Of a stretch of DNA of 64,000 nucleotides, positions 45,818-54,909 are shown piece after piece. Both the position numbers and the translations under genes were made by a program. Source of the stretch: Bradyrhizobium sp. STM 3809 (GTDB lineage Bacteria > Pseudomonadota > Alphaproteobacteria > Rhizobiales > Xanthobacteraceae); contig NZ_CAFJ01000265.1 in NCBI RefSeq assembly GCF_000239795.1, positions 1 through 64,000 of the forward strand, read 5' to 3'. The notes under the pieces are model-generated. The model searched no databases and had not been told where the DNA came from. It saw only the letters and a list, made by a program, of their open reading frames with translations. Numbering within the stretch: position 1 is the stretch's first letter; every line of letters starts with the position of its first letter.

Positions 45818-47336
45818 CGCGGCCGCGAGGCCGACGCCTGACGGCTCGCGCGCGATGATCGGCCTCGACGCCCCCAGCTCCGCGCAAGCTCTGCCGCCCG
45901 AGGCGCGCGAAGGAGCGCTGGCCACGGTGAGCTATCCGGTGCCCTGCGAGCGGTGCGGGCGCGTCGTGCGCGTCGCGTTGAATGCGCTGCGCGCTCCCAG
46001 CTTTCATCACGTCGCAGAGCAGGCCTCGTGTCCGGACATCCAGGAGCGCCGAAGCCAGGGGGACGGCGGGCTGCTGCTGATGATGTGCGGCCCGTTGAAG
46101 CAATCGCTCGCGGCCCTTTGCGATGCTGCGGAAGTCGAAGCGAACCCGCCTGCCAATGGCGCGGCCGGGCGGGTGGTCTGCAGCATCCCAGGCGTGTCGA
46201 TCGCTCAGTACGACCCGGATGAGGCGCGCAGGCGCGCCGAGATCTGGCAAGCCCATGGGCTCGACAAGCTGGCCCTGCGGCTGCGCAAGGCGGCCGCCGC
46301 CGCAGAGCGCGGCCCACGCGTCTGGATCCGCGCCGGCGCGGGCGTCGGCGCATTGCTGCTCGCGGCCGCGGGTCTCTGGATGTTCACGGCGCGAGAGCCT
46401 GTTCTGCGTCCATCAGCGCAGCCGCAAGCGACCGAAGCATCCGAGGCGCCAGCGGACGTCCCCGGCGCCGAACCTTCCGTCCGCGTCGTCGCCATGCAGT
46501 CGGTCTCGACCGCGACTGCGTCCGATCCAGCGGCAGCAGGAGATTCATCCGCGGAGACCGTGGTCAGCGAGGCGCCGCCTCGGGACGAGAGCGTGACGCG
46601 CGCCGCGGATGCGACGCCAGCGGCTGCTCCGACCGCTTCGCAGAGTCCGGACACGTCCAAGATCCGCCTGCCGGACATCGTGATGATCCCCGGCGGAACG
46701 TTCACCATGGGCGGGACGGAAAGCGCGGAGCTTCCGCCTCATCGCGTCACGATCAAGCCGTTTGCACTCGGCAAATACCCGGTCACGATCGGCGAGTGGA
46801 AGGAATGCGTTGCCGACAAGGCGTGCGCTGACGTGACGAGCGGTCCGGATGACAACCCGGTCACCAATGTTAGCTACGACGACGCCAGGGACTATCTGGT
46901 GTGGCTGTCACGAACGGTAGGAAAGCCGTTCCGCCTGCCGACCGAGGCCGAATGGGAATATGCCGCGCGCGGCGGCGCGAGTACGACATACTGGTGGGGC
47001 GATCAGATGCGTCCCGGCATGGCCAACTGCAGCCGATGCGGCGACGCGGATGCTCCACCGCAATTGATGAAGATCGGAAGCTTTCCGGCCAATCCATTCG
47101 GCCTGTTCGACATGGGCGGCGGCGTCGACCAATGGGTCGCCGACAACTGGCACAAATCGTATCAGGGAGCGCCATCCGACGGCACGGCCTGGCTCGACGA
47201 ACAGAGCTTCGTTCATGTCATTCGATCGGGCTCGTGGAAGAAGGATGCGAGCTATGCCCGCAGCGGCAGCCGCGACCGCTATGATGGAAGGGTGAGGTAT
47301 CCGACCCACGGCTTCCGCATCGCTCTTTCGCTGTGA
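45774..47336 (+). CDS. membrane-anchored SUMF1 (formylglycine-generating-enzyme-like) domain protein
   Basis: A 520-residue protein. The N-terminal part has paired cysteines (VPCERCGRVVRVAL, then ASCPDIQERR), perhaps a zinc ribbon. A transmembrane helix follows (about 185-205, WIRAGAGVGALLLAAAGLWMF), then a Pro/Ala linker and a C-terminal SUMF1 domain (about 298-520: IVMIPGGTFTMGGTESAELPPHRVTIKPFALGKYPVTIGEWKEC, FRLPTEAEWEYAARGG, GSWKKDASYARSGSRDRYDGRVRYPTHGFRIAL). I see no paired active-site cysteines of true FGE. The GTG start has AAAGGAG six bases upstream, within the last 44 bases of the helicase-like gene, so translation is coupled. Likely partner of that protein. Confidence 0.82.
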   Translation: MSAHSRMRLPRGDNDAAARPTPDGSRAMIGLDAPSSAQALPPEAREGALATVSYPVPCERCGRVVRVALNALRAPSFHHVAEQASCPDIQERRSQGDGGLLLMMCGPLKQSLAALCDAAEVEANPPANGAAGRVVCSIPGVSIAQYDPDEARRRAEIWQAHGLDKLALRLRKAAAAAERGPRVWIRAGAGVGALLLAAAGLWMFTAREPVLRPSAQPQATEASEAPADVPGAEPSVRVVAMQSVSTATASDPAAAGDSSAETVVSEAPPRDESVTRAADATPAAAPTASQSPDTSKIRLPDIVMIPGGTFTMGGTESAELPPHRVTIKPFALGKYPVTIGEWKECVADKACADVTSGPDDNPVTNVSYDDARDYLVWLSRTVGKPFRLPTEAEWEYAARGGASTTYWWGDQMRPGMANCSRCGDADAPPQLMKIGSFPANPFGLFDMGGGVDQWVADNWHKSYQGAPSDGTAWLDEQSFVHVIRSGSWKKDASYARSGSRDRYDGRVRYPTHGFRIALSL

Positions 47337-47545
47337 CACGCTCTCCTTTGATGCAAGACGTGTGATGCGAACCCTGGGCCGCAGCGGCACCATCGCGTCC
47401 TTCCATCGGCGTTTAGTTTGATTCTCGACGAGAGGCGCGCCGCGAGCTCGCCGAATCCTCAATTTCGCCTTGCTACGCTCGCTGTATCGATTTGCGACAT
47501 CGTTCGATATTTGCCGTCATCGTCCGTATTTGTGAGTTGGAAGTT

Positions 47546-48211
47546 ATGAGGAGTGAGAGCTCTGCGCAGGCTGCGCTGCTGCGCGATCTGGCGTCCGTTG
47601 GAAGATCGCATCCGGCGCTGATCGCGCCGCTCGCCTTCCTCGCTGCCATGATGCTACTGCCGGCCAAGGCGTCGGCGCAGGCGAGGACGGCTCCGAAGGA
47701 TGCCTATCTCTACTTCATCTCGCCCGAAGACGGTGACACCGTGAAGAGCCCGTTCTGGTGCCGCTTCGGACTGCGCAACATGGGCGTGACGCATGCCGGC
47801 GACAGCTTCTCCAATACCGGCCATCACCATCTGCTGATCGACTCCAACGAGCCGATCAGCCCGGGTGAGCCGATTCCGCAAGACCGGAAGCATCTTCACT
47901 ATGGCGGCGGCGAGACCGAGGCCCTCATCGAGCTTCCGCCGGGCAAGCACACCCTGCAGCTCGTGATGGGCGACGGGATGCACTTCAACTTCGATCCGCC
48001 GCTGATGTCGAAGAAGATCACGATCACCGTCACGGACCCCTCGCAGCGGCACAGCCGGAAGGCGGAGCGATCTCACCGGCGCACGAAACATGCCCACGAG
48101 CACCAGGCGCGTCCGGCCGAAACATCCACGGCCGAGGTCTCGCCGTCCGATCCGTCGAAGTCGGCAGGAGCCGTCGATTTCATCAAGGGCCTGTTCTCGG
48201 GAACCAAATGA
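47546..48211 (+). CDS. exported DUF4399 protein
   Basis: A 221-residue protein with an N-terminal signal (hydrophobic APLAFLAAMMLLPAKASA after a long n-region). The DUF4399 domain reads AYLYFISPEDGDTVKSPFWCRFGLRNMGVTHAGDSFSNTGHHHLLIDSN...KHLHYGGGETEALIELPPGKHTLQLVMGDGMHFNFDPPLMSKKITITV. The His-rich HHHLLID and HLHYGGG segments suggest metal binding. The C-terminus is basic and His-rich (SRKAERSHRRTKHAHEHQARPAE). The frame opens at a TTG at 47492, but the ATG at 47546 is the likely start. Family function unknown. A 209-base gap separates it from the SUMF1 gene. Confidence 0.8.
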   Translation: MRSESSAQAALLRDLASVGRSHPALIAPLAFLAAMMLLPAKASAQARTAPKDAYLYFISPEDGDTVKSPFWCRFGLRNMGVTHAGDSFSNTGHHHLLIDSNEPISPGEPIPQDRKHLHYGGGETEALIELPPGKHTLQLVMGDGMHFNFDPPLMSKKITITVTDPSQRHSRKAERSHRRTKHAHEHQARPAETSTAEVSPSDPSKSAGAVDFIKGLFSGTK

Positions 48212-48385
48212 ATCCCGACCATGATCCGCCGAAAGGAAGGACCACGGCGTGTCGCGCTGGACACCTGGATCGGCTGCACCTGACCACCGGTCGGAGGCAG
48301 CCTGCCGCGTTCGATCGCAGCAGCGGCGCCGGCGCAGAACGTCGTCGGCCGGCCCTTCGATCTCTGTGTAAGCTATTGATTTAAT

Positions 48386-48462
48386 TGGTACAGTTGGGTG
48401 GGCTCGAACCACCGACCTCCTGTTCCACAGACAGGCGCTCTAACCAACTGAGCTACAACTGC
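48386..48462 (-). tRNA. tRNA-His (GTG)
   Basis: A complete 77-base cloverleaf with encoded CCA (48386-48388). Anticodon GTG lies in loop CTGTGGA, with T-loop TTCGAGC. The acceptor stem GCAGTTG/CAACTGT gives a G1:U72 pair, and the discriminator is A73. The base before position 1 is T, so there is no templated G-1. This is the alphaproteobacterial tRNA-His variant that dispenses with the otherwise universal G-1:C73 identity pair. Confidence 0.95.
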
Positions 48463-48716
48463 ATCCGCCTCGGGACGTCCCTCAGGGGGTGCCCGAACGC
48501 GCCGGAAACTAGGTGCAACGGGCGAATTTGGCAAGGCCGAGAACGGATAAAGTCTGCGGCCTCGCCCCCGTTTTTTGGGCGTCGCGACACGCCCTCATGG
48601 CGCCGATCGCGGCGCTGAAAAGCATCGGGTCCAGACGCGGAAGCGCCGGACCCAGGAAGCCTCGAGTGGTCGGGCCGGACGATGGAGGCCACGGCCGACC
48701 GGTAGGGTGGCGCGCC

Positions 48717-49151
48717 TCAGGCCGCCGTCTTGAACAGCTTCGTGGCGCTTTCCTTGATCGGCTCGACCGTCTCGGCCGCGACCTTCTGGCCGAGCTCACC
48801 GAGCTCCTTGGCCTGCACCGTGAACGTCTCGAACTGCTTGCGGACGAAACCGGTCCACAGTTCCATCGCCTCCGACGGCGACTTCACGCCGAACAGCTCC
48901 TGGGCGAAATCGAGCGAGGCGGTGGTGTTGGCCTTGGTGAACTCCATGACCTTGGACGAGTAGGCGCCGGCACCCTTGCTGGCATTGGCGAAGAACGCCT
49001 CGATGGCCGAATTGTGGGTTTCGGCTGCGTCCTTGAACTTGGCATAGTTCTCGCGAGCCTGCGACACGCCCTTCTCGGCGAGCGCGCGCACCTGTTCGGG
49101 AACTTCGAACGGAATGATCGATGCGGAGAAAGGATCGGTGGCATTGGTCAT
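48717..49151 (-). CDS. phasin family protein (first copy)
   Basis: A 144-residue helical phasin that coats polyhydroxyalkanoate granules. Pattern: IPFEVPEQVRALAEKGVSQARENYAKFKDAAETHNSAIEAFFANASKGAGAYSSKVMEFTKANTTASLDFAQELFGVKSPSEAMELWTGFVRKQFETFTVQAKELGELGQK. This matches the Phasin_2 domain. The ATG at 49151 has AAGGA eight bases upstream; the ATG three codons earlier does not. It is in tandem with a second phasin 220 bases upstream on the same strand. Confidence 0.93.
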   Translation of the reverse strand: MTNATDPFSASIIPFEVPEQVRALAEKGVSQARENYAKFKDAAETHNSAIEAFFANASKGAGAYSSKVMEFTKANTTASLDFAQELFGVKSPSEAMELWTGFVRKQFETFTVQAKELGELGQKVAAETVEPIKESATKLFKTAA

Positions 49152-49371
49152 GGCATGCATCCTTCAGAACATTGAAGACCGGACGGCCCGAAACGGGGAC
49201 GTCACTTCGGATCACGCAGAGGAACCGCCCCTGGGAGGTAACAACCTCGCGTAGAGCTATATCGTGTCGATTTTGTGCAACGCAACGGAAATTCCGACAT
49301 GATGAACTTTTTGTCGCGCTTGCGGTGGAACTTACGCAGCTCATCAACGCGCGAGAGACGAGGCGGCCCGG

Positions 49372-49752
49372 TCAAGCCTTCGGCTTGGTCGCATCGAACG
49401 CCGCGCGGCTGATCGCCTGCCCCATCTCGCTCGCCTGTTCCGCGAGCGACCGCATCTGACCCTGGATGAACTCGCTGTGCAGCTTCAGCACCTCGGGCAG
49501 GTCCTTGGCGTGGACCAGCGACTGCGCATAGTCGAGCGACGACTGCACGTTCTTCTCGGCATAGGACAGCACCTTGGCGCCGATGTCCTTGGCCCCGGCC
49601 CGCACGGTCGCGCCACGCTCCTCCAGCGAACCGGCCGTGGCCTCCGCGCCTGCCAGGAACTTCTCGAACGTCTGGCGCGCCTGGTCGAAGCCGGCTTCAG
49701 CCATGGCCCGCATGTCCTTCGGAATCTCGAATCGGCGGCTGTCGTCAGTCAT
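49372..49752 (-). CDS. phasin family protein (second copy)
   Basis: A 126-residue paralogue of the neighbouring phasin: RRFEIPKDMRAMAEAGFDQARQTFEKFLAGAEATAGSLEERGATVRAGAKDIGAKVLSYAEKNVQSSLDYAQSLVHAKDLPEVLKLHSEFIQGQMRSLAEQASEMGQ. It is entirely helical and lacks a signal peptide. GGAGGG precedes the ATG. The tandem pair probably arose by duplication and has diverged strongly. The 220-base gap between the copies allows separate promoters. Confidence 0.93.
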   Translation of the reverse strand: MTDDSRRFEIPKDMRAMAEAGFDQARQTFEKFLAGAEATAGSLEERGATVRAGAKDIGAKVLSYAEKNVQSSLDYAQSLVHAKDLPEVLKLHSEFIQGQMRSLAEQASEMGQAISRAAFDATKPKA

Positions 49753-50076
49753 CGTTCCCTCCTTCTGATCGCCGGATCGGCGGCGCCATGGCGTCCTCGC
49801 CCGGCCCGTGGCCTCGCCCCGAGACCCGACCCGCCTTCGACCTCACGCCCACCATCGTGCCCGCCGGATCCGTAATTGCAACATCCAACCCGGGCTTCCC
49901 TCCGCGGTTCTGAGCGCTCCGGGCGGTGAGGAACACATTAAGGTTATCCAAGCTTTAGCAGGACCGGAGCACAGCCCGACCGTGGACCTCTGCCCTCAAA
50001 ACGCGCGATAGTAACGAATTCTTAACGCTACCAGCTCCGGTCGCCATCAACGTCAAAGAGCCCTGCGCCACTGCCC
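49753..50076. other. divergent promoter region phasin/histidine kinase
   Basis: 324 bases between the second phasin and the histidine kinase. The stretch before the kinase (49935-50030) is AT-richer, with TTAAGGTTATCC and CGAATTCTTAACG, and probably holds its promoter. No gene or RNA recognised. Confidence 0.45.
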
Positions 50077-53000
50077 ATGAACCGCGCCGATCTCGAATTG
50101 CAGGCCCTCAGCGATCCCCGGCTCGCCATCCATGCCGCGGGCGCGCTGCCGGCGTGGCTCTGGGCGGCAGACGGCAGCCGGGTGCTGTGGGCCAATGCGG
50201 CCGGGGCGCGCGCACTTGGTGCCACCAATGTGCCGGCGCTGCTCGCCAAGACGTTCGGACCAGCCGATTCGCATCGGCGCCAGGTCGCTCAATTGGGACG
50301 ACAACTGCCCGAGACCGGGGCGACGCGCCTTGAGCGTCTGCGCGGCTTCGGCGCGCCGCTCGGCACACTCGCCACCTGCGGCTGCGCCCGGATCGACCTG
50401 CCCGATGGCACGCGCGGCCTGCTGATCACCAGCGCCGACAGCGGTGGGCGCAGCTTGCCGTTTCCGGAGCGCCTGAGGCGCCTCGTGGAGGGAAGCGAGC
50501 TCGCGCTGGTCGCATTCACCGAGCATGGGCAGTTCGCCGGGATCAGCACCACCGGACGACAGCTGTTCGGCATGCGCGACCTCAGCGATCCGGATGTCGC
50601 CGCGGCCCGCCAGGCGGCGCTCCTGGACGGCCTCGCCGAAGTGACGCTCGGCACCGAGCGCGCGATGCTCCACCGCGTCGGCAGCGGCAGCCAGGTCGGA
50701 CTCGTGGCCGTGCCGTTGCCGGCCCCGCGCGATGAGTTGGAGGCACCGAGCCCGGCGCCTCCCCCCAATGCAGAGCCCGCTGAAGATGCCTCGGCGGCAT
50801 CACCGATTGCGGTGGAGACCCTCCACGCCGATGCGGCCGCGGCTCCGCCTGCCCCTTCGATGGATGACATGACTGAACGCGAAACGGACTACGAAGCCCC
50901 GGCGCTGTCGAATGAAGCGCCCGCCGAGTTCCTGCTGATCGACGATCCCGCCGAAGCCGACCTCTTCGAGCCGCTTGGCCAAGTCTCACAGCGGATGGCC
51001 GACCAACAACATCCGTCCGACGCTGCGCCCATCCAGCCCTCGTCCGGAGAAACCAAGGCCGGTGAAGCGCCCGTGCCGCCGCAGCCGAGCGCGCCGGAGC
51101 ACGCGGCCGAGACGGCCGCGACCGAGTCATCGGCGGGCGGCCGCCGCCATCCGCTGCGCTTTTCATGGCAGATCGATGCCGAAGGCCGGTTCTCGCTCGG
51201 GTCCGATGAGTTCGCGCGCCTGATCGGCCCCCACGGCGCCGCGCAGCTCGGCCGGCCATGGCCGGACATCGCGACCTTGCTCGGGCTCGATCCCGATGCG
51301 CGGGTCAGCGCAGCGATCGCGACGCGGGAGACCTGGAGCAACATCGTCGTCAGCTGGCCGGCCGACGGCGGCGAGCGGCTTGCCGTGGAACTCTCCGGAC
51401 TGCCGGTCTTCACCGCAGACAAGACCTATGCCGGCTATCGCGGCTTCGGCGTCTGCCGTGACCTCGACGCGCTGAACCGGCTCGAAGCTCGTTCGCCGAT
51501 CGATGCGGACGCGGCCGAGCCTCTGGAAGCTGACGACACCGATGTTGGCCCACCCGATTTCGTCGCTTCGCATCCCGCTCAATCCGACCTGGCGCCGGCC
51601 CCGGATGCGCCGCTGCAGCATGACATGATCCACACCGCGCCGCGCGACGCTTCCATTGCGAGCAACGAGCCCCACATCGATGGTGCCGGGCTCGAGACGG
51701 TCGGAAACGTCGTTCCGTTCCGGGCTCCCGGCGAGAGCAAGCTTCCGGCGCTGACACCGGTGGAGAACAATGCGTTTCATGAACTTGCGCGCCAGCTGTC
51801 GGCTCGGCTCGAGGGTGAGATCCGCAGCCCGGCGGCGGAGCATGGCGGCCCGTCGCCCGAACCGGCTGCCCGCGTGAGCGACCCGTTCGGCCCGCAGCAT
51901 CAGGACCCGTCGGCCGTTGCCGACATCGCGGGTGCGGATGGCACCGCGCTTCAGACCGATTGGCTGGCGCCCGAGGTCCCGCCCGCCCAGGGCGACAGCC
52001 AGCGCGACCGTATCCTGCTCGACCTGCTGCCGACCGGGATGTTGATCTACCGGCTCGATCGTCTGCTCTATGCCAATCCCGCCTTCTTCAGGCAGATGGG
52101 CTATGCGGATCTTCCGACGCTGGAGCAGGCGGGCGGCCTCGACGCGCTGTATGTCGAGCCCGGTGTCTCCTCCGGGAGCAGCAAGGCCGACGCCGGCACG
52201 CCGGTGACGATTTCCGCAGCCGACGGCTCCAGCAGCGAGGAGATCAAGGCCGAGGCGCGCCTGTTCACGATCACCTGGGATGGCGACACCGCGCATGCGC
52301 TGATCTTCGCGCCGGGGCCAGGTCCTTCAGCGGTTGTCACGCCCGCCGCCGAGGCCGCACCGACACCTGCTCCAGCCTCGTCTGCACCGCCCGCGCTCGT
52401 CGCGGCCCAAGCTCCGGTGGCCGGCCATGCCGAAGCCGAGGATCTGGCAGCCATCCTCGACGTCACCGCGGAAGGCATCCTGATGTTCGATGCCGGCGGC
52501 AACATCCACGCCTGCAACCGCAGCGCCGAGACGTTATTCGGTTACGATGGCGCCGAGCTGGCTCGCCGCAATCTCATCGAGCTGTTCGCTCCGGAGAGCG
52601 CAAGGCTGGTCCTGGACTATCTCGATGGCGTACAGCAGGGCACATCCGGCGGACTCGATCAGAGCCGCGAGGTGCTCGGCAAGGTGGCACAGGGCGGCGC
52701 CATTCCGCTCTCGATCTCGATCGGCCGCACCAGGGCCGACGGTCCGAATTTCTTCGCCGTGTTCCGCGATCTGTCGCAGCTCCGCCGTGGCGAGAGCGAG
52801 CTGCTGCAGGCGCGCCGCGTCGCCGACCGCGCGGCCAATGCCAAGGCCGACATGCTGGCGCGCATCAGCCACGAGGTTCGCGCGCCGCTGAATGCGATCA
52901 TCGGCTTCGCGGAAGTGATGATCGGCGAGCGCTTCGGCACGATCGGCAACGCGCGCTATGCCGAATACATGAAGGACATCCGCGCCTCCGGCGAACGCGT

Positions 53001-53547
53001 GGTGTCGCTGATCGACGATCTGCTGGAGCTGTCACGCATCGAGACCGGAAAGCTCGAGCTGGCGTTTACGTCGCAGAATCTGAACGAGCTGGTCGAGAGC
53101 TGCGTGGCGGCGATGCAGCCGCAGGCCAACCGGGCCCGCATCATCATCCGCACCTCGCTGTCGCAGGCGCTCCCGCCGGTCATCGCCGATACCAGGGCGC
53201 TGCGCCAGATCGCCATGAACCTGATCTCGGCCTCGATCTCGCTCGCCAATGCCGGCGGTCAGGTGATCGTCTCGACGGCGATGTCGGATTTCGGCGAGGT
53301 GGTGCTACGCGTGCGCGACACCGGTCACGGGCTGAACGATCAGGCGGTTGCCGCGGCGCTCGAACCGTTCCGCGCGACGGCCGCGTCCGAGCTCGGCTCC
53401 GATGGATCGGGTCTCAGCCTGTCGCTGACCAAGGCGCTGGTCGAGGCCAATCGCGCCCAGTTTCACATAAAGGCGGCGCCGAAATCCGGAACGCTGATGG
53501 AGGTCGTGTTCTCCAGGGCGGTCGCGCGCAATCAGAGCACGGGCTGA
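50077..53547 (+). CDS. multi-PAS sensor histidine kinase, PdhS/PleC-like
   Basis: A 1156-residue kinase without obvious transmembrane helices. PAS-like segments lie at about 1-110, 358-470, 638-740 and 788-905, separated by acidic Ala/Pro-rich linkers. The HisKA domain has the phospho-acceptor His932 in ISHEVRAPLNAIIGFAEVM. The PleC/DivJ-like continuation ERFGTIGNARYAEYMKDIRASGERVVSLIDDLLELSRIETGK points to the family controlling asymmetric division through DivK. In the ATPase domain, G1 (RVRDTGHGLND) and G2 (SDGSGLSLSLTKALVEANRA) are recognisable. The N box reads NLISAS, with Ala1052 where the ATP/Mg-binding Asn is normal. It overlaps convergent nnrS by 16 bases. Confidence 0.85.
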   Translation: MNRADLELQALSDPRLAIHAAGALPAWLWAADGSRVLWANAAGARALGATNVPALLAKTFGPADSHRRQVAQLGRQLPETGATRLERLRGFGAPLGTLATCGCARIDLPDGTRGLLITSADSGGRSLPFPERLRRLVEGSELALVAFTEHGQFAGISTTGRQLFGMRDLSDPDVAAARQAALLDGLAEVTLGTERAMLHRVGSGSQVGLVAVPLPAPRDELEAPSPAPPPNAEPAEDASAASPIAVETLHADAAAAPPAPSMDDMTERETDYEAPALSNEAPAEFLLIDDPAEADLFEPLGQVSQRMADQQHPSDAAPIQPSSGETKAGEAPVPPQPSAPEHAAETAATESSAGGRRHPLRFSWQIDAEGRFSLGSDEFARLIGPHGAAQLGRPWPDIATLLGLDPDARVSAAIATRETWSNIVVSWPADGGERLAVELSGLPVFTADKTYAGYRGFGVCRDLDALNRLEARSPIDADAAEPLEADDTDVGPPDFVASHPAQSDLAPAPDAPLQHDMIHTAPRDASIASNEPHIDGAGLETVGNVVPFRAPGESKLPALTPVENNAFHELARQLSARLEGEIRSPAAEHGGPSPEPAARVSDPFGPQHQDPSAVADIAGADGTALQTDWLAPEVPPAQGDSQRDRILLDLLPTGMLIYRLDRLLYANPAFFRQMGYADLPTLEQAGGLDALYVEPGVSSGSSKADAGTPVTISAADGSSSEEIKAEARLFTITWDGDTAHALIFAPGPGPSAVVTPAAEAAPTPAPASSAPPALVAAQAPVAGHAEAEDLAAILDVTAEGILMFDAGGNIHACNRSAETLFGYDGAELARRNLIELFAPESARLVLDYLDGVQQGTSGGLDQSREVLGKVAQGGAIPLSISIGRTRADGPNFFAVFRDLSQLRRGESELLQARRVADRAANAKADMLARISHEVRAPLNAIIGFAEVMIGERFGTIGNARYAEYMKDIRASGERVVSLIDDLLELSRIETGKLELAFTSQNLNELVESCVAAMQPQANRARIIIRTSLSQALPPVIADTRALRQIAMNLISASISLANAGGQVIVSTAMSDFGEVVLRVRDTGHGLNDQAVAAALEPFRATAASELGSDGSGLSLSLTKALVEANRAQFHIKAAPKSGTLMEVVFSRAVARNQSTG

Positions 53548-54752
53548 GCCGATCCGGCCGATGATCTGATCGCAAGCGCACGCAGCCTGAGGCCGAGCAG
53601 CAGCGGACCGAATGCCAGCACGAAGCCTGCGAAGGCGATGATCCAGGAGAAGGCCGCGACGTGCAGCAGCACGGCGGCATGGTCCGGCACCAGCACGGCG
53701 CAGACGCGCGTGAGCGCTGCAACGATGATGCCGAGGTAGATCGCCTGGGTCGCCACAGAGGCCGTCAATGCCTGGCCGGTGTGGCCGAGCGTGGCCCGCG
53801 TCATCACCGCGAGCGTCATGATGCCGGCGGCACCGACCATCCAGGCATGCAGCCCGGCGCTCGGCAGCACCCATCCGAGGCTCGCCGCCGCCGTGATCAG
53901 GAAGCCCAGAGGCACGAAGGCGTAGCCGACATGCAGGATCGCCAGCAGCCTTTCACGCAAGGTCCGATCGCCTGCCCAGCGCGCGAGCCTGACCGCATGC
54001 AGCAGGCCGGCGACCGCCAGCGTCGCCGCGGTGACGATGCCGTCGGGAACCACGATCCAGGCCAGCAGACTCAGCGCACTGATGAGCACGACAGCCATGT
54101 CGAAGCGGCCGAATGGTGCCGGCAGCCGGCCGGGATTGTGCTTCACCAGCCAGTTGCGTGTGAAGCTCGGCGTGATGCGGCCGCCGATCAAGGCGAGCAG
54201 GAGCACGATCACGGCAACGCCCACGCGGATCGCGACGTCAGCCGAGCCGCGCAGATGCGCCTCGAGATGAAATGCGATGTTTCCGGCGCACAGTACGCCG
54301 ACGATCGCGACGACCGGCAGATTGCGCCAGTTGCGGCCCGCGACGATCTCGCGCGCGGCAGCGAGGACCACCAGCAGCAGAAAGCCCGCATCGATCAGCA
54401 AGGTGACCCACCACGGGCCGAACGCAGCGGTCGTCACCGCCGTCCGTCCGGCGAGCCAGACGATCACCAGCGTCAGCAGCGGCAGGCCGCGGATCGGCAG
54501 CCGTCCGGTCCAGTTCGGGATCGCCGTGAACAGGAAGCCGGTGACGATGGCCGGCAGATAGCCGTAGAGCATCTCGTGCACGTGCCAGTCGCGCGGCGCG
54601 AAGGCCGAGCTCAGCTTCAGTTCACCGTAGTAAACCGGCAGCCAGACCAGGATGGCCAGCGCGGCCTGGACCGCGCCGAGCAGGAAGAACGGCCGGAACC
54701 CGTTGGCGAGGACGGTCAAGCCCTGATAGTTGCGTGGAATGGCCATGTGCAT
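53532..54752 (-). CDS. nnrS: NnrS-family haem/copper membrane protein
   Basis: A 406-residue integral membrane protein with about 12 helices. NnrS signature regions: FRPFFLLGAVQAALAILVWL, RDWHVHEMLYGYLPAIVTGFLFTAIPNWTGRLPIRG, GGRITPSFTRNWL and VMTRATLGHTGQAL. NnrS relieves nitric oxide stress in denitrifiers and is regulated with nitrite and NO reductases. The ATG at 54752 is taken; the frame continues upstream without conserved sequence. It is divergent from the NnrR-type regulator, with a shared box between them. Confidence 0.92.
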   Translation of the reverse strand: MHMAIPRNYQGLTVLANGFRPFFLLGAVQAALAILVWLPVYYGELKLSSAFAPRDWHVHEMLYGYLPAIVTGFLFTAIPNWTGRLPIRGLPLLTLVIVWLAGRTAVTTAAFGPWWVTLLIDAGFLLLVVLAAAREIVAGRNWRNLPVVAIVGVLCAGNIAFHLEAHLRGSADVAIRVGVAVIVLLLALIGGRITPSFTRNWLVKHNPGRLPAPFGRFDMAVVLISALSLLAWIVVPDGIVTAATLAVAGLLHAVRLARWAGDRTLRERLLAILHVGYAFVPLGFLITAAASLGWVLPSAGLHAWMVGAAGIMTLAVMTRATLGHTGQALTASVATQAIYLGIIVAALTRVCAVLVPDHAAVLLHVAAFSWIIAFAGFVLAFGPLLLGLRLRALAIRSSAGSAQPVL

Positions 54753-54826
54753 GCTCGCTCGATGCTCTGTGGAACCGCGCCGATGACGCCGCATGCCAGA
54801 TGTAGTTGCGCCTCGGTCGCAGCGGG

Positions 54827-54840
54827 TTGCGCCAGCACAA
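54827..54840. promoter_or_regulatory. NnrR/FixK-type box between nnrS and nnrR
   Basis: TTGCGCCAGCACAA fits TTG-N8-CAA. Its centre is 76 bases from the nnrR start and 81 from the nnrS start. A -41.5 activator position thus gives leaders of about 35-40 bases in both directions. Confidence 0.55.
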
Positions 54841-54909
54841 ACTTCCGGCCGATCGCAAAAACGTGCTAAGGGGCGAGACAAATGTCGCCGGGCCCGGCTG
54901 GAGAACATC

